64,000 nucleotides of DNA from Hyphomicrobium_A sp965243865 (lineage in GTDB: Bacteria; Pseudomonadota; Alphaproteobacteria; Rhizobiales; Hyphomicrobiaceae): NCBI RefSeq assembly GCF_965243865.1, contig NZ_OZ251603.1, positions 2,604,001-2,668,000 of the forward strand, given 5' to 3'. Made by a program: the position numbers and the translations under genes. Under the pieces are notes generated by a model, which saw only the letters and a list, made by a program, of their open reading frames with translations, searched no databases and was not told the origin of the DNA. The stretch's first letter is position 1. Each line of letters starts with the position of its first letter. This document shows, piece after piece, positions 26,029-34,416 of this stretch.

Positions 26029-27771
26029 TTACCGAACCTGATTGATGAGTTCGGCCCCGCGGACAACGACGCGCGTGTTTGGCTCCAGCCCTGCCGTGAT
26101 GCCAATGCGATCGGCGTCAATTGGCTCACTGGCTATGACGCGCTGCTCAAACCGTTCCGGTCCGGTGTGTGCCCACACCACCGATTGGCCATTGCCTGAT
26201 CGGACCACGCTGGAGCGCGGCAACGGGATGGCCGCAATCGGCTCATCTACAGGTGCATGCACCGTGACCGGCTCGCCGATGCTCAGCCCCGGATTTCTGC
26301 CCTTAATCTGAAAGCGCAGCGGCACAGCCTGCTGGCGCAGCGTGAGCCCTCGACCTGCAAAGCTTAATTCTATTTTGTGTCCATCCGCTGTGGTGCCGAT
26401 AGCTTCCTTATTATTCTTCTCGACTCCCGTAGCTGCTGCACTGTCGAACGCGAGTGCCTCAACCCATAAACTGTCGGGATCAACGATCTGGAATAGCAGG
26501 GTCTGTGGTTCGACCACCTGACCGGATGCCGCATTAGCCTGCGCAATCACACCATCAGCCGGAGCGATCAGCGCTTCCCGTTCAACAACTGGTTTGATCT
26601 GGTCGCGTCGCTTGCGCAGCGCGTCAAGCTCAATGCGGGCATCGATGACCTGACCTGCGGGTACTGCGTTGCCAGACAATGGCTCAATGCGGCGCAGTTT
26701 CGCTGCGGCGAGGGCGATTTGGCGATCGAGATCACCAGTCGTTTGACGGATATCGCTTTGATCAACCAACTGCACGCTCGGAAGGAGATAGCCAAGAACA
26801 TCGCCCGCCTTCACCCGGCTGCCGATTGCCGGAAATCCACCTTCCGGCGCTTCGATACGGCCTGCCAATAGAACCTGAACCAGACCGCTCTTGTTGGGAT
26901 CGGGGATGACCTGACCAATCAGACGAACCGTTTTTTGTGCGGCACTTGCCGCTGCCGTCCGGACAGTCGTGACTTCCAAAAGTCGTTGCGTCGCCTTTGG
27001 AACGAAGACGGCCCCATCTTCCGTACGCCTAGCGGTTTCTCGAAGGTCGAGGAGGGCGATTCCGGCCAAAGTCGCGCCACTCGTGCTTCCATTCACCAGC
27101 ATGACCGCCGCGAGAGCAACGCTGCTCATTGCGGCTATGCTGGCCAGCACCATACCCGCGCGACGCACGGTGCCGCTGGATGTGAGTGCCACTAGTGCCA
27201 ACAATAGCGTAAGCGCCACGGCGCCCGCAGGTAGCCACGCGGAGATCGAAGGAAACTGCGGCAACTCTGGCGCAATATGATCCCATAGACTGTTGTGCTG
27301 GTCGGCAGGTGCAGCCGCTGCGGGAACGGTCAGGCTTCCGATCAAGAGATCCGATCTCTCGCCCGAGGTGACCGCGAAGGTGAGATCGTAGCGCCCCGGC
27401 GTTTTGACCCATGGCGCATTTAGCTCATACAGTCCCTGCTTTTCGGTGGCTTTGGTCGTAGCGTTCCCGACGGTCACTTCGATCGCCGCCCCGGGGACAG
27501 GGGCGTTGGTCCAGAAGTCATTCACATAAAGAATAAGTCTGCCGTCACCAGCACCTGTAGGAATGCCGACGATCTCGAAAACTTCGGATGTCGCCTCGAC
27601 GCGAGGGTTGGCATTCGTTTCAACAACAGGTCTTTCATCATGACTGTGATCCTCACCCCCGTGCGCTAAAGCGTCGGTTGATGAGAAGGATACGGCAAAG
27701 AGGGCGATCGAAGAAAAGAGCACCCTAGCGGCCCTGTTCCACCGCATCGATTTTGTTGTCGTTTTGCTCAT
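26029..27771 (-). CDS. Composite membrane-fusion protein with FixH/YtkA-like domain and internal membrane segments
   Basis: 580 aa when started at ATG 27771, which has GAGGA 9 bases upstream; an ATG at 27789 lacks one. Order of parts: signal region (10-36); His-rich stretch HGGEDHSHDE (37-46); an Ig-like FixH/YtkA-type domain (about 60-150, RLILYVNDFWTNAPVPGAAI); two hydrophobic segments (about 178-199 and 206-226); then an MFP barrel-sandwich, helical hairpin and beta-barrel (about 260-580). It is longer than typical MFPs (around 400 aa). It partners the adjacent RND pump; the extra domain probably handles metal in the periplasm (inference). Confidence 0.88.
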   Translation of the reverse strand: MSKTTTKSMRWNRAARVLFSSIALFAVSFSSTDALAHGGEDHSHDERPVVETNANPRVEATSEVFEIVGIPTGAGDGRLILYVNDFWTNAPVPGAAIEVTVGNATTKATEKQGLYELNAPWVKTPGRYDLTFAVTSGERSDLLIGSLTVPAAAAPADQHNSLWDHIAPELPQFPSISAWLPAGAVALTLLLALVALTSSGTVRRAGMVLASIAAMSSVALAAVMLVNGSTSGATLAGIALLDLRETARRTEDGAVFVPKATQRLLEVTTVRTAAASAAQKTVRLIGQVIPDPNKSGLVQVLLAGRIEAPEGGFPAIGSRVKAGDVLGYLLPSVQLVDQSDIRQTTGDLDRQIALAAAKLRRIEPLSGNAVPAGQVIDARIELDALRKRRDQIKPVVEREALIAPADGVIAQANAASGQVVEPQTLLFQIVDPDSLWVEALAFDSAAATGVEKNNKEAIGTTADGHKIELSFAGRGLTLRQQAVPLRFQIKGRNPGLSIGEPVTVHAPVDEPIAAIPLPRSSVVRSGNGQSVVWAHTGPERFEQRVIASEPIDADRIGITAGLEPNTRVVVRGAELINQVR

Positions 27772-27808
27772 CGCCGTATCCTCATTCATCGATCGTATTG
27801 TGCGGGCC

Positions 27809-28261
27809 TTACTTCGACTGCTTGGCGAGCCAGCCCTTCATAAAGGCGATCTCGGAGTCCTGTGCCTTGATGATGTCTTCAGCCAGTTTCTTCAGTTCCG
27901 GGTCCTTGCCGTATTTCAGAACGACCTTGGCCATGTCGATCGCGCCCTGGTGATGCGGGATCATCCCTTGGGCGAAATCCACATCGGGATTGCCGGTAAA
28001 CGCCATTGTCATGTTCTTGTGCATCTTCTTGTTGACCTCGGCGAAAGCCTTGGAGGATTCGCTGCTGTCGGCCCCCATCGCTTTCGTGTCGTGCATGCCT
28101 TCCATTTTCATGTCTCTGTGGTCGTGCATGCACTTCATGTCCTGCATGCACTTCATTTCGTCCATGCCCTTCATGTCATGCTGGGATGCCGGGTCTTCTG
28201 CGCGCGCGGTGAGCGGGATAGCGAGCAGTGTGAGAGCGATAATTGTTGATAGCGTTTTCAT
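27809..28261 (-). CDS. Exported Met/His-rich DUF305 protein
   Basis: A 150-aa periplasmic protein with signal peptide (about 1-21), a Met/His/Cys/Asp-rich segment (HDMKGMDEMKCMQDMKCMHD, followed by HRDMKMEGMHDTKAM), and a DUF305 domain containing FAQGMIPHHQGAIDMAKVVL and ending AQDSEIAFMKGWLAKQ. The N-terminal segment is a plausible Cu(I)/Ag(I) binding string. Start ATG at 28261 has AAGGA upstream. It precedes the MFP-RND genes on the same strand, about 37 bases away, so probably shares their transcript. Confidence 0.87.
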   Translation of the reverse strand: MKTLSTIIALTLLAIPLTARAEDPASQHDMKGMDEMKCMQDMKCMHDHRDMKMEGMHDTKAMGADSSESSKAFAEVNKKMHKNMTMAFTGNPDVDFAQGMIPHHQGAIDMAKVVLKYGKDPELKKLAEDIIKAQDSEIAFMKGWLAKQSK

Positions 28262-28515
28262 GGTTGTGGTCCTTACCTGTTTTTGGTTGCGGGTCATTGT
28301 GGTGAAGGAAGTCATCGCCACACACCCCGCTAGGTCCCGGAGAAATCCGGATGCTGGCGTCCAAGATCGCTGCACATCACGCGCAAGGCCTCGGCATGAC
28401 GCTTCATGCAGGGTCGCTGGTGTGCTCGCGTCTCACGGTGAGGATTGCAGCGCGGACAACGACAATGCGTTGTCCAACCGCTAAGCGGCTCCGGCTAAGA
28501 CTACGGAGCGGAGGA

Positions 28516-28965
28516 TCAGACCTTTGGTGGTCGATCGAGGCCGAAGATGAGATCGGGATACGGCCAGCCCAAAAGAGCTAGCTGAAAGCTTTTAGCTTCA
28601 CGCTGGTTCAGGCCGTAAGGCTGCGTGGTGGTCATGCCCAATGAACAGCAATGACCGGCGCCGCACGACGATGCACCCTGACAGCAGCATGATCCGGGTG
28701 TGCACCGGACGATGATCGTGCCGGACGATGGGTTTTCAACCGCGAAATCGGTAAGTCCGGATTTTTCCGAACTGTGAGCGCGCAAAAGAGGAACGGCGTG
28801 TTGCGACTTGGTCCGTGAATCTGAGGTTGGAGAATAGGAGGCTGAAGTCGGTGCGCCCGTAGGACCCGTGTGCGCGTGGCCAGCATGTGCAAACGCGGTC
28901 GTCGCCAGCCCCGCCATTAGGGCCAGCAGCGCAACGACGACTTTTATGGTGCGCACAACGTTCAA
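28516..28965 (-). CDS. Exported Cys/His-rich small protein
   Basis: A 149-aa protein with signal peptide (about 1-26) leading to HAGHAHTG, a low-complexity Ser/Thr region, and a Cys cluster RCTPGSCCCQGASSCGAGHC near residues 86-105, then QPYGLNQREAKSFQLALLGW. It starts at TTG (28965) with GAGG upstream. I do not recognise a family, but the pattern fits a periplasmic thiol metal-binding protein. It lies between csoR and the DUF305 gene on the same strand. Confidence 0.62.
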   Translation of the reverse strand: MNVVRTIKVVVALLALMAGLATTAFAHAGHAHTGPTGAPTSASYSPTSDSRTKSQHAVPLLRAHSSEKSGLTDFAVENPSSGTIIVRCTPGSCCCQGASSCGAGHCCSLGMTTTQPYGLNQREAKSFQLALLGWPYPDLIFGLDRPPKV

Positions 28966-29048
28966 AATCTAAACCTCAGTCTTCCTTATTCTATTCGCAA
29001 GAAACATGCTCAAGGTTACTGGCTTATGAACCCAAGTTCCCCAACCTT

Positions 29049-29324
29049 TTAGCGAACCGTTCTTGCCAACACGTCCATCAACTCAGCGACCTTCTGACGT
29101 TGCTCAGCCTTGTTGCCGCTCGCGATAGCATGCTCAACACAATGACCAACGTGATCTTTCAATACAGCTTCCTCAACCCGCCGCAGTGCTGCGCGCACGG
29201 CGGATATCTGGGTGATAATATCGATGCAGTAGCGCTTCTCATCGACCATCTTGGCGATGCCGCGCACTTGCCCTTCGATCTTGCTCAAGCGCTTCAGGCA
29301 GATGTCTGACGTCTCTGATTCCAT
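29049..29324 (-). CDS. csoR: CsoR-family copper-sensing repressor
   Basis: A 91-aa all-helical metalloregulator of the CsoR/RcnR family. The ligand set Cys33 (KRYCIDI), His58 (KDHVGH) and Cys62 (GHCVEHA) has exactly the spacing (25 and 4) of Cys36-His61-Cys65 in Mycobacterium CsoR, arguing for Cu(I). KRLSKIEGQVRGIAKMVDE is the conserved N-terminal helix. It reads divergently from the small Cys/His protein and copA, with two CsoR-type operators between them. Confidence 0.92.
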   Translation of the reverse strand: MESETSDICLKRLSKIEGQVRGIAKMVDEKRYCIDIITQISAVRAALRRVEEAVLKDHVGHCVEHAIASGNKAEQRQKVAELMDVLARTVR

Positions 29325-29333
29325 GCTTGACAG

Positions 29334-29350
29334 ATACCCTAGCCGGGTAT
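29334..29350. promoter_or_regulatory. CsoR-type operator 1
   Basis: Perfect inverted repeat ATACCC-N5-GGGTAT, ending 10 bases upstream of the csoR start codon. It resembles known GC-rich CsoR operators with flanking A/T, and would give autorepression. Confidence 0.7.
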
Positions 29351-29364
29351 AGGTGTCAAGCTAT

Positions 29365-29381
29365 ATACCCCCATGGGGTAG
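29365..29381. promoter_or_regulatory. CsoR-type operator 2
   Basis: Second inverted repeat ATACCC-N5-GGGTAG, centred 31 bp from operator 1 (about three helical turns). It faces the copA-side operon, so the pair could allow one CsoR assembly to control both directions. Confidence 0.68.
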
Positions 29382-29468
29382 GTGCATTCGTGTTATCAAG
29401 TGGAACGAGTGGCTGGGCTGCAACGTTGTTGCAATGCCCAAAAAAGTAATAAAATGAAGGAGATCACC

Positions 29469-29657
29469 ATGCCTTGCGCCAGTCATACCAAAGCCGCTGA
29501 AAATCATGAGGCCGCAGCCAAAGCACATCATGGGGCAGCGGAACTTCATGAAAAGGGCGACCATAAAGCGGCCCTCGTAAAATCCACAGACGCCAAGTGC
29601 TGCTGCGGGACCGCTCAAAAGGCGACCGATGACGCTCACGAAAAGAGCGCCATGTAG
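29469..29657 (+). CDS. 62-aa Cys/His-rich protein leading the copA operon
   Basis: A 62-aa cytoplasmic-looking protein with eight His, four Cys (one CCC triplet in DAKCCCGTAQ) and many Ala/Lys residues, arranged in helix-like AAENHEAAAKAHHGAAELHE. A strong AAGGAG lies 6 bases before ATG 29469, and copA follows after 48 bases. There is no signal peptide or known domain. Composition suggests a copper buffer or chaperone, possibly metallothionein-like; this is inference. A longer in-frame start at 29382 lacks support. Confidence 0.72.
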   Translation: MPCASHTKAAENHEAAAKAHHGAAELHEKGDHKAALVKSTDAKCCCGTAQKATDDAHEKSAM

Positions 29658-29705
29658 GCGAGAACTTGACACGATTGCGGCGAAAGACCGGCTGAGTGAG
29701 ACAAA

Positions 29706-32075
29706 ATGGAAAACCAAAAATCGTCGCAGAAACCCGATCATGGCGCACATGAGCATGATGAAGCGAGCAGCGATCAACGACCTGAATATCTGGTCAAAGA
29801 CCCCGTCTGCGGCATGGATGTTGATCCCCATGCAGCCAAGTACACTGCAGCGCATGCAGGACAGCCGTATTATTTTTGCTCGGCTGGGTGCCACACCAAG
29901 TTTGTGGCGAACCCCATCAAGTATTTGGATAAGAACGCCGCCGACGATCATGCAGTCCCTGCAGGCACGATCTACACCTGCCCGATGCATCCACAAATTC
30001 GTCAGATAGGCCCCGGCGCTTGCCCCATATGCGGGATGGCGCTGGAGCCAGAAATTGTAAGTTTGGATTCAGGGCCAAATCCTGAGCTGGTCGATATGTC
30101 CCGGCGCTTCTGGATCGGGCTGGTGCTCACCATTCCCGTTCTCATTTTGGAGATGGGCGGGCACTTTGCCGGGCTGCATACGCTTATCGCGCCTCGCGCA
30201 TCGAACTCGCTGCAGCTCATTCTGGCGACGCCCGTTGTGCTGTGGGCCGGATGGCCGTTCTTTGAACGCGGCTGGGCTTCGCTGCGCTCCCGCAACCTCA
30301 ACATGTTTACACTCATCGCCATGGGCACGGGTGTCGCCTGGATTTACAGCGTGGTGGCGACCCTTATCCCTGAGTCATTTCCAGCCGCATTCCGAACGCT
30401 AGACGGGGCTGTGCCCGTTTACTTCGAGGCCGCTGCCGTCATCACGGTGCTGGTGCTCCTAGGGCAAGTCCTCGAACTCAAAGCCCGTGAAAGTACAGGC
30501 GGCGCAATCCGCGCATTGCTTGATCTCGCGCCTAAGACAGCTTGGCGCGTGTCAAAAACCGGCAGTGACGAAGAGATTTCGCTCGACCAGATCGCTGTGG
30601 GCGAACTTCTGCGCGTCAGGCCCGGTGATAAGGTGCCTGTCGATGGCATTGTCGTTGAGGGACGCAGCACCATCGATGAATCGATGGTTACCGGCGAGTC
30701 GATGCCTGTCACCAAATCTGTCGGCGACAGCGTGATCGCAGGCACCATTAATCAATCCGGCAGTTTCGTCATGCGGGCCGACAAAATCGGCCGCGACACC
30801 ATGCTGGCCCGCATCGTTCAGATGGTGGCGCAAGCGCAGCGAAGTCGCGCGCCCATTCAACGGCTCGCGGATCAGGTCTCGGGCTGGTTCGTGCCGCTCG
30901 TGATTGGCGTCGCAATTCTGGCATCCGCTGTCTGGGCAATCTGGGGACCAGAACCCAGCATGACCTATGGGCTGATTGCGGCTGTGTCCGTTCTAATCAT
31001 TGCGTGCCCTTGCGCCCTTGGACTTGCGACGCCGATGTCGATCATGGTTGCGGTCGGTCGCGGCGCGCAGACAGGCGTGCTGATCAAGAACGCAGAATCA
31101 CTGGAGCGGCTGGAAAAGGTCGATACGATCGTCATCGACAAAACCGGCACGCTTACCGAAGGTAAACCGAAAGTGGTGGCGGTGCGGACGGCGAGCGGCG
31201 TTTCTGAAGTTGACCTGTTACAACTTGCCGCCAGCCTTGAACGCATGAGCCAGCATCCGCTTGGTACCGCAATCGTCGCCGCAGCGGAAGCCAAAGGCCT
31301 TGAGTTATTGACTGTCGAGAATTTTGATGCGCCCACCGGCAAAGGCGTGACTGGTGTCGTTGGCGGCAAGCGCACGGTGATCGGCAATGCGCGCATCATG
31401 AAGGACGCCGGAATCGACACGACGTCCTTGGATGGCGAAGCGGATCGGCTGCGCGAAGATGGCGCGACCGTCATCTTTATTGCGCTCGATAACGCGCTCG
31501 CAGGCATTCTCGCTATTGCCGACCCGATCAAGTCCACGACGTCCGAAGCGTTGCAGGCGCTTAAAGCTGCGGGCCTCACCATCGTCATGCTGACTGGCGA
31601 CAACAAAGTCACCGCTCAAGCGGTAGCTCGCAAGCTCGGCATCACCCAAGTGGAGGCGGAGGTGCTTCCCGAGGACAAGAGCCGCATCGTCGAACGGCTC
31701 AAAAGTAAGGGTCATGTCGTTGCGATGGCCGGAGACGGCGTCAATGATGCGCCTGCGCTTGCTGCGGCCGATGTTGGCATCGCCATGGGAACTGGTACCG
31801 ACGTTGCCATCGAGAGTGCAGGCATCACGCTCGTCAAAGGCGATCTCACCGGCATCGTGCGCGCACGCCGCCTGTCGCAGGCCACCATGGGCAACATCCG
31901 GCAAAACCTGTTCTTTGCCTTTGTCTATAACGCGGCCGGCGTGCCGGTGGCGGCGGGTGTTCTCTATCCTATCCTTGGTATTCTTCTTTCGCCCATCATC
32001 GCTGCGGCGGCTATGGCTCTGTCATCAGTGAGCGTAATCGCTAATGCGTTGCGACTTAGGGCGCTACCATTGTGA
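29706..32075 (+). CDS. copA: Copper-exporting P1B-1 ATPase with YHS and heavy-metal-binding N-terminal modules
   Basis: 789 aa. Instead of an HMA domain, the N-terminus has a His-rich start, a YHS domain (about 31-75; KDPVCGMDVDP, YYFCSAGCHTKF) and a heavy-metal-binding domain (about 89-116; TCPMHPQIRQIGPGACPICG). The ATPase core has ACPCALGLATP, DKTGTLTEGK, HPLGTAI and GDGVNDAPALAAADVG. C-terminal signatures FVYNAAGVPVAAG and MALSSVSVIANALRL define the P1B-1 Cu(I)/Ag(I) class. It exports cytosolic Cu(I) to the periplasm. The stop overlaps the following CDF start (GTGA). Confidence 0.95.
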   Translation: MENQKSSQKPDHGAHEHDEASSDQRPEYLVKDPVCGMDVDPHAAKYTAAHAGQPYYFCSAGCHTKFVANPIKYLDKNAADDHAVPAGTIYTCPMHPQIRQIGPGACPICGMALEPEIVSLDSGPNPELVDMSRRFWIGLVLTIPVLILEMGGHFAGLHTLIAPRASNSLQLILATPVVLWAGWPFFERGWASLRSRNLNMFTLIAMGTGVAWIYSVVATLIPESFPAAFRTLDGAVPVYFEAAAVITVLVLLGQVLELKARESTGGAIRALLDLAPKTAWRVSKTGSDEEISLDQIAVGELLRVRPGDKVPVDGIVVEGRSTIDESMVTGESMPVTKSVGDSVIAGTINQSGSFVMRADKIGRDTMLARIVQMVAQAQRSRAPIQRLADQVSGWFVPLVIGVAILASAVWAIWGPEPSMTYGLIAAVSVLIIACPCALGLATPMSIMVAVGRGAQTGVLIKNAESLERLEKVDTIVIDKTGTLTEGKPKVVAVRTASGVSEVDLLQLAASLERMSQHPLGTAIVAAAEAKGLELLTVENFDAPTGKGVTGVVGGKRTVIGNARIMKDAGIDTTSLDGEADRLREDGATVIFIALDNALAGILAIADPIKSTTSEALQALKAAGLTIVMLTGDNKVTAQAVARKLGITQVEAEVLPEDKSRIVERLKSKGHVVAMAGDGVNDAPALAAADVGIAMGTGTDVAIESAGITLVKGDLTGIVRARRLSQATMGNIRQNLFFAFVYNAAGVPVAAGVLYPILGILLSPIIAAAAMALSSVSVIANALRLRALPL

Positions 32076-33142
32076 ATGTGCCGGAGTCAACTAAAGGGCG
32101 CCCCGGTCGACCGAGTTTGATGAGCACGCGAAAGAGCAGGTTTAGCAACATGGCAGAAGGCATGCAGACGCAGTCACACGCTGGCCATGTCCCCGCGTCG
32201 GCTGATCGACGCGCACTCATCATCGCTGGTTGGCTGACCGGCATTTACTTTTTTGTGGAACTTTTCATGGCGTATTGGAGCGGTTCAGTCGCCGTCCTCT
32301 CGGATGCCTTCCATACCTTTTCAGCCGTCGGCGGCGTACTGATAGCGCTCTTTGCGCAAAGGCTCAGCGAGCGAGAGGCGAGCCCGGAACAAACGTACGG
32401 CTGGGCGCGGGCCGAAATCATCGGAGCCCTCTTCAACGGCGTATTCCTGTTCCTGATGGCCGGCTACGTGCTTTGGATGGGCGCTATGCGGCTCATGGAA
32501 CCTGTCGAATTGCGCACCGGAGCGATGTTGCTCGCGGCTGCAGGCGGCATTGCGACGGAAGTGATCGCGTTGCGGCTCCTTTACGGCCGGCAGCGCGAGA
32601 ACCTCAACATGCGCGGCGCTTTCTGGCACGTCGTCCAAACTTTCGTCGGGAGTATCATCATCATCATCTCGGCGGCTGTCGTGTGGCTTACCGGATTCGT
32701 CGCTATCGATGCGCTGCTCGGTATGGCCTTCGGCCTCGTGCTGTTTTGGGCCTCCTGGCAGATACTCAAGGATTCCCTCGTGATCCTCTTGGAAAGCACT
32801 CCGGAGGGAGTCGATTTGGATGAAGCTGTCGCCATGATCCGCAAGCTGGCCGGCGTCATCGACGTGCATCATGTCCACGCATGGAGCCTCACGCAGGGCC
32901 GCAATGTCTTCTCAGCCCACATCCGCGTCAACGATCTGGGCCGTGATGGCCAACGGGTGCTGAAGGACGCGCACGACGTGCTCCGCGCGAAGTTCGGCAT
33001 CTACTTTTCGACCCTGCAGGTCGAAGACGGTTGTCTGGATGAAGAGGATCGTGCCAAGGCGATCGACGTCACGCGCGCCGATCACTCCTCCGCGGCCCAC
33101 GCGAGCGCCAAGGTTTCAAAGCGGGAAAGCACGGATCGATGA
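32072..33142 (+). CDS. CDF-family transporter with degenerate metal site A
   Basis: A 356-aa (from GTG 32072) member of the cation diffusion facilitator family: six transmembrane segments (about 47-235) and a C-terminal cytoplasmic domain (VHHVHAWSLTQGRNVFSAHI). The canonical TM2 HxxxD is DAFHTFSAVGG, so Asp is Ala. The canonical TM5 HxxxD is FWHVVQTFVGS, so Asp is Thr. Both carboxylates of transport site A are thus missing while the histidines remain. It is coupled by 4-base overlaps to copA and the ATP-grasp gene. Later in-frame ATGs, such as 32150, could be the true start. Substrate unknown. Confidence 0.88.
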   Translation: MNVPESTKGRPGRPSLMSTRKSRFSNMAEGMQTQSHAGHVPASADRRALIIAGWLTGIYFFVELFMAYWSGSVAVLSDAFHTFSAVGGVLIALFAQRLSEREASPEQTYGWARAEIIGALFNGVFLFLMAGYVLWMGAMRLMEPVELRTGAMLLAAAGGIATEVIALRLLYGRQRENLNMRGAFWHVVQTFVGSIIIIISAAVVWLTGFVAIDALLGMAFGLVLFWASWQILKDSLVILLESTPEGVDLDEAVAMIRKLAGVIDVHHVHAWSLTQGRNVFSAHIRVNDLGRDGQRVLKDAHDVLRAKFGIYFSTLQVEDGCLDEEDRAKAIDVTRADHSSAAHASAKVSKRESTDR

Positions 33143-34416
33143 ATCTGAGCCCGGACAGTCTGAACGCAGACTGCGCCTGTATCTCGCTGGATCGGCCTGC
33201 CTTGGGGCGCGCCCTTGAGTTCGAAGTGGGTGATGCGGAGTTCAGCCGACGGCTGGCAGAGACGCATCCGACGCTGATCTCCAGCCTCCCCGTCTTCATT
33301 CGCGCCGAACATGCGACGCGAATGGCGCAGATTATCGAGGCCATTGAGGCGATCGCCAAGCTCCCGGCATACCGCCAGGCTGCGTTGGAATCGGCACCGG
33401 CTGCGGCACAGTTCGAGCCTGGCGCCATTGGCGTGCTTATGGGCTACGATTTTCATGTCGGACCTGGCGGGCCCAAGCTCATAGAGATTAACACGAATGC
33501 AGGAGGCGCGCTGATCAACGCTTTCGTGGCGCGCGCTCAGAAGGTGTGCTGCCCGGCGATCGAACGCGTCTTCCCAGGCCCGGTCGAGAGGCAGGATATC
33601 GGCGCCACCTTCCTAGAGAGTTTCCGCCAGGATTGGCGCCGGCAAAGGGGCGACGCCCCGCTCACTGCCGTTGCCATTGTCGATACGGACCCGCAAGCGC
33701 AGTATCTCTATCCAGAATTTGTACTCTTCGAGCGTCTGTTTAGGCGCCACGGCATGGCCTCGATCATCGCTCCCCCTCAGGCCCTCGAACATCGCGGCGG
33801 GAGGCTATGGTGCGGCTCCCAGGCGATTGACCTCGTCTACAATCGGCTGACGGACTTCTCTCTGGATGAGCCCGCCCACGCCGCACTGCGCACGGCGTAT
33901 CTTTCCGATGATGTGGTGGTGACGCCGAACCCATGGTCGCACGCCATGTTCGCGGACAAGCGCAATCTTGTTCGCTTGACGGACGTGGAGACGCTGGAGC
34001 GGTGGGGCGTCGTTGAGAAGCTGAGGACCCTTGTTCGGAATGGGATACCCAAGACGGTGCTGGTCGTTCCCGGCCGTGCGGAAGAGCTTTGGACTATGCG
34101 CAGCAGACTTTTCTTCAAGCCGGCCGCCGGATTTGGCGGGAGAGCCGCCTATCGCGGAGACAAGATCACGCGCCGCGTTTGGCAAAGTATTCTCGAGGGT
34201 GGCTATGTGGCCCAGGATCTGGTGCCGCCAAGCGGTCGGACCGTCATCGTCGATGGGCGGCGCGAGGTGATGAAGCTCGATATTCGCAACTACACCTACG
34301 ACGGCAAAGTCCAGCTCGTGGCGGCCCGCCTTTATCAAGGTCAAACCACCAATTTTCGCACTCCTGGGGGCGGCTTCGCTCCGGTCGTCTGGCAGCGAGC
34401 GGGAGATTGCCGGTGA
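33139..34416 (+). CDS. Permuted ATP-grasp ligase resembling eukaryotic glutathione synthetase, in a copper operon
   Basis: A 425-aa soluble protein. The Mg-binding motif KLIEINTNAGGALINA (Glu116, Asn118) comes first, while the ATP-binding lysine and glycine loop RLFFKPAAGFGGRAAYRG (Lys327, 328-336) and YVAQDLVPP (356-364) are near the C-terminus. This order, reversed relative to bacterial GshB, matches the circularly permuted fold of eukaryotic glutathione synthetase and glutathionylspermidine synthetase (IEINT...GG, then LKPQREGGGNN). The end, TTNFRTPGGGFAPV, is not one I can name. It probably makes an amide bond; substrates unknown. It overlaps the CDF gene by 4 bases. Confidence 0.8.
   Translation: MNLSPDSLNADCACISLDRPALGRALEFEVGDAEFSRRLAETHPTLISSLPVFIRAEHATRMAQIIEAIEAIAKLPAYRQAALESAPAAAQFEPGAIGVLMGYDFHVGPGGPKLIEINTNAGGALINAFVARAQKVCCPAIERVFPGPVERQDIGATFLESFRQDWRRQRGDAPLTAVAIVDTDPQAQYLYPEFVLFERLFRRHGMASIIAPPQALEHRGGRLWCGSQAIDLVYNRLTDFSLDEPAHAALRTAYLSDDVVVTPNPWSHAMFADKRNLVRLTDVETLERWGVVEKLRTLVRNGIPKTVLVVPGRAEELWTMRSRLFFKPAAGFGGRAAYRGDKITRRVWQSILEGGYVAQDLVPPSGRTVIVDGRREVMKLDIRNYTYDGKVQLVAARLYQGQTTNFRTPGGGFAPVVWQRAGDCR

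Noticed and set aside
33139..34416. Annotation as bacterial glutathione synthetase GshB
   Set aside because: Motif order is permuted relative to GshB, and no gamma-glutamylcysteine ligase gene is nearby.
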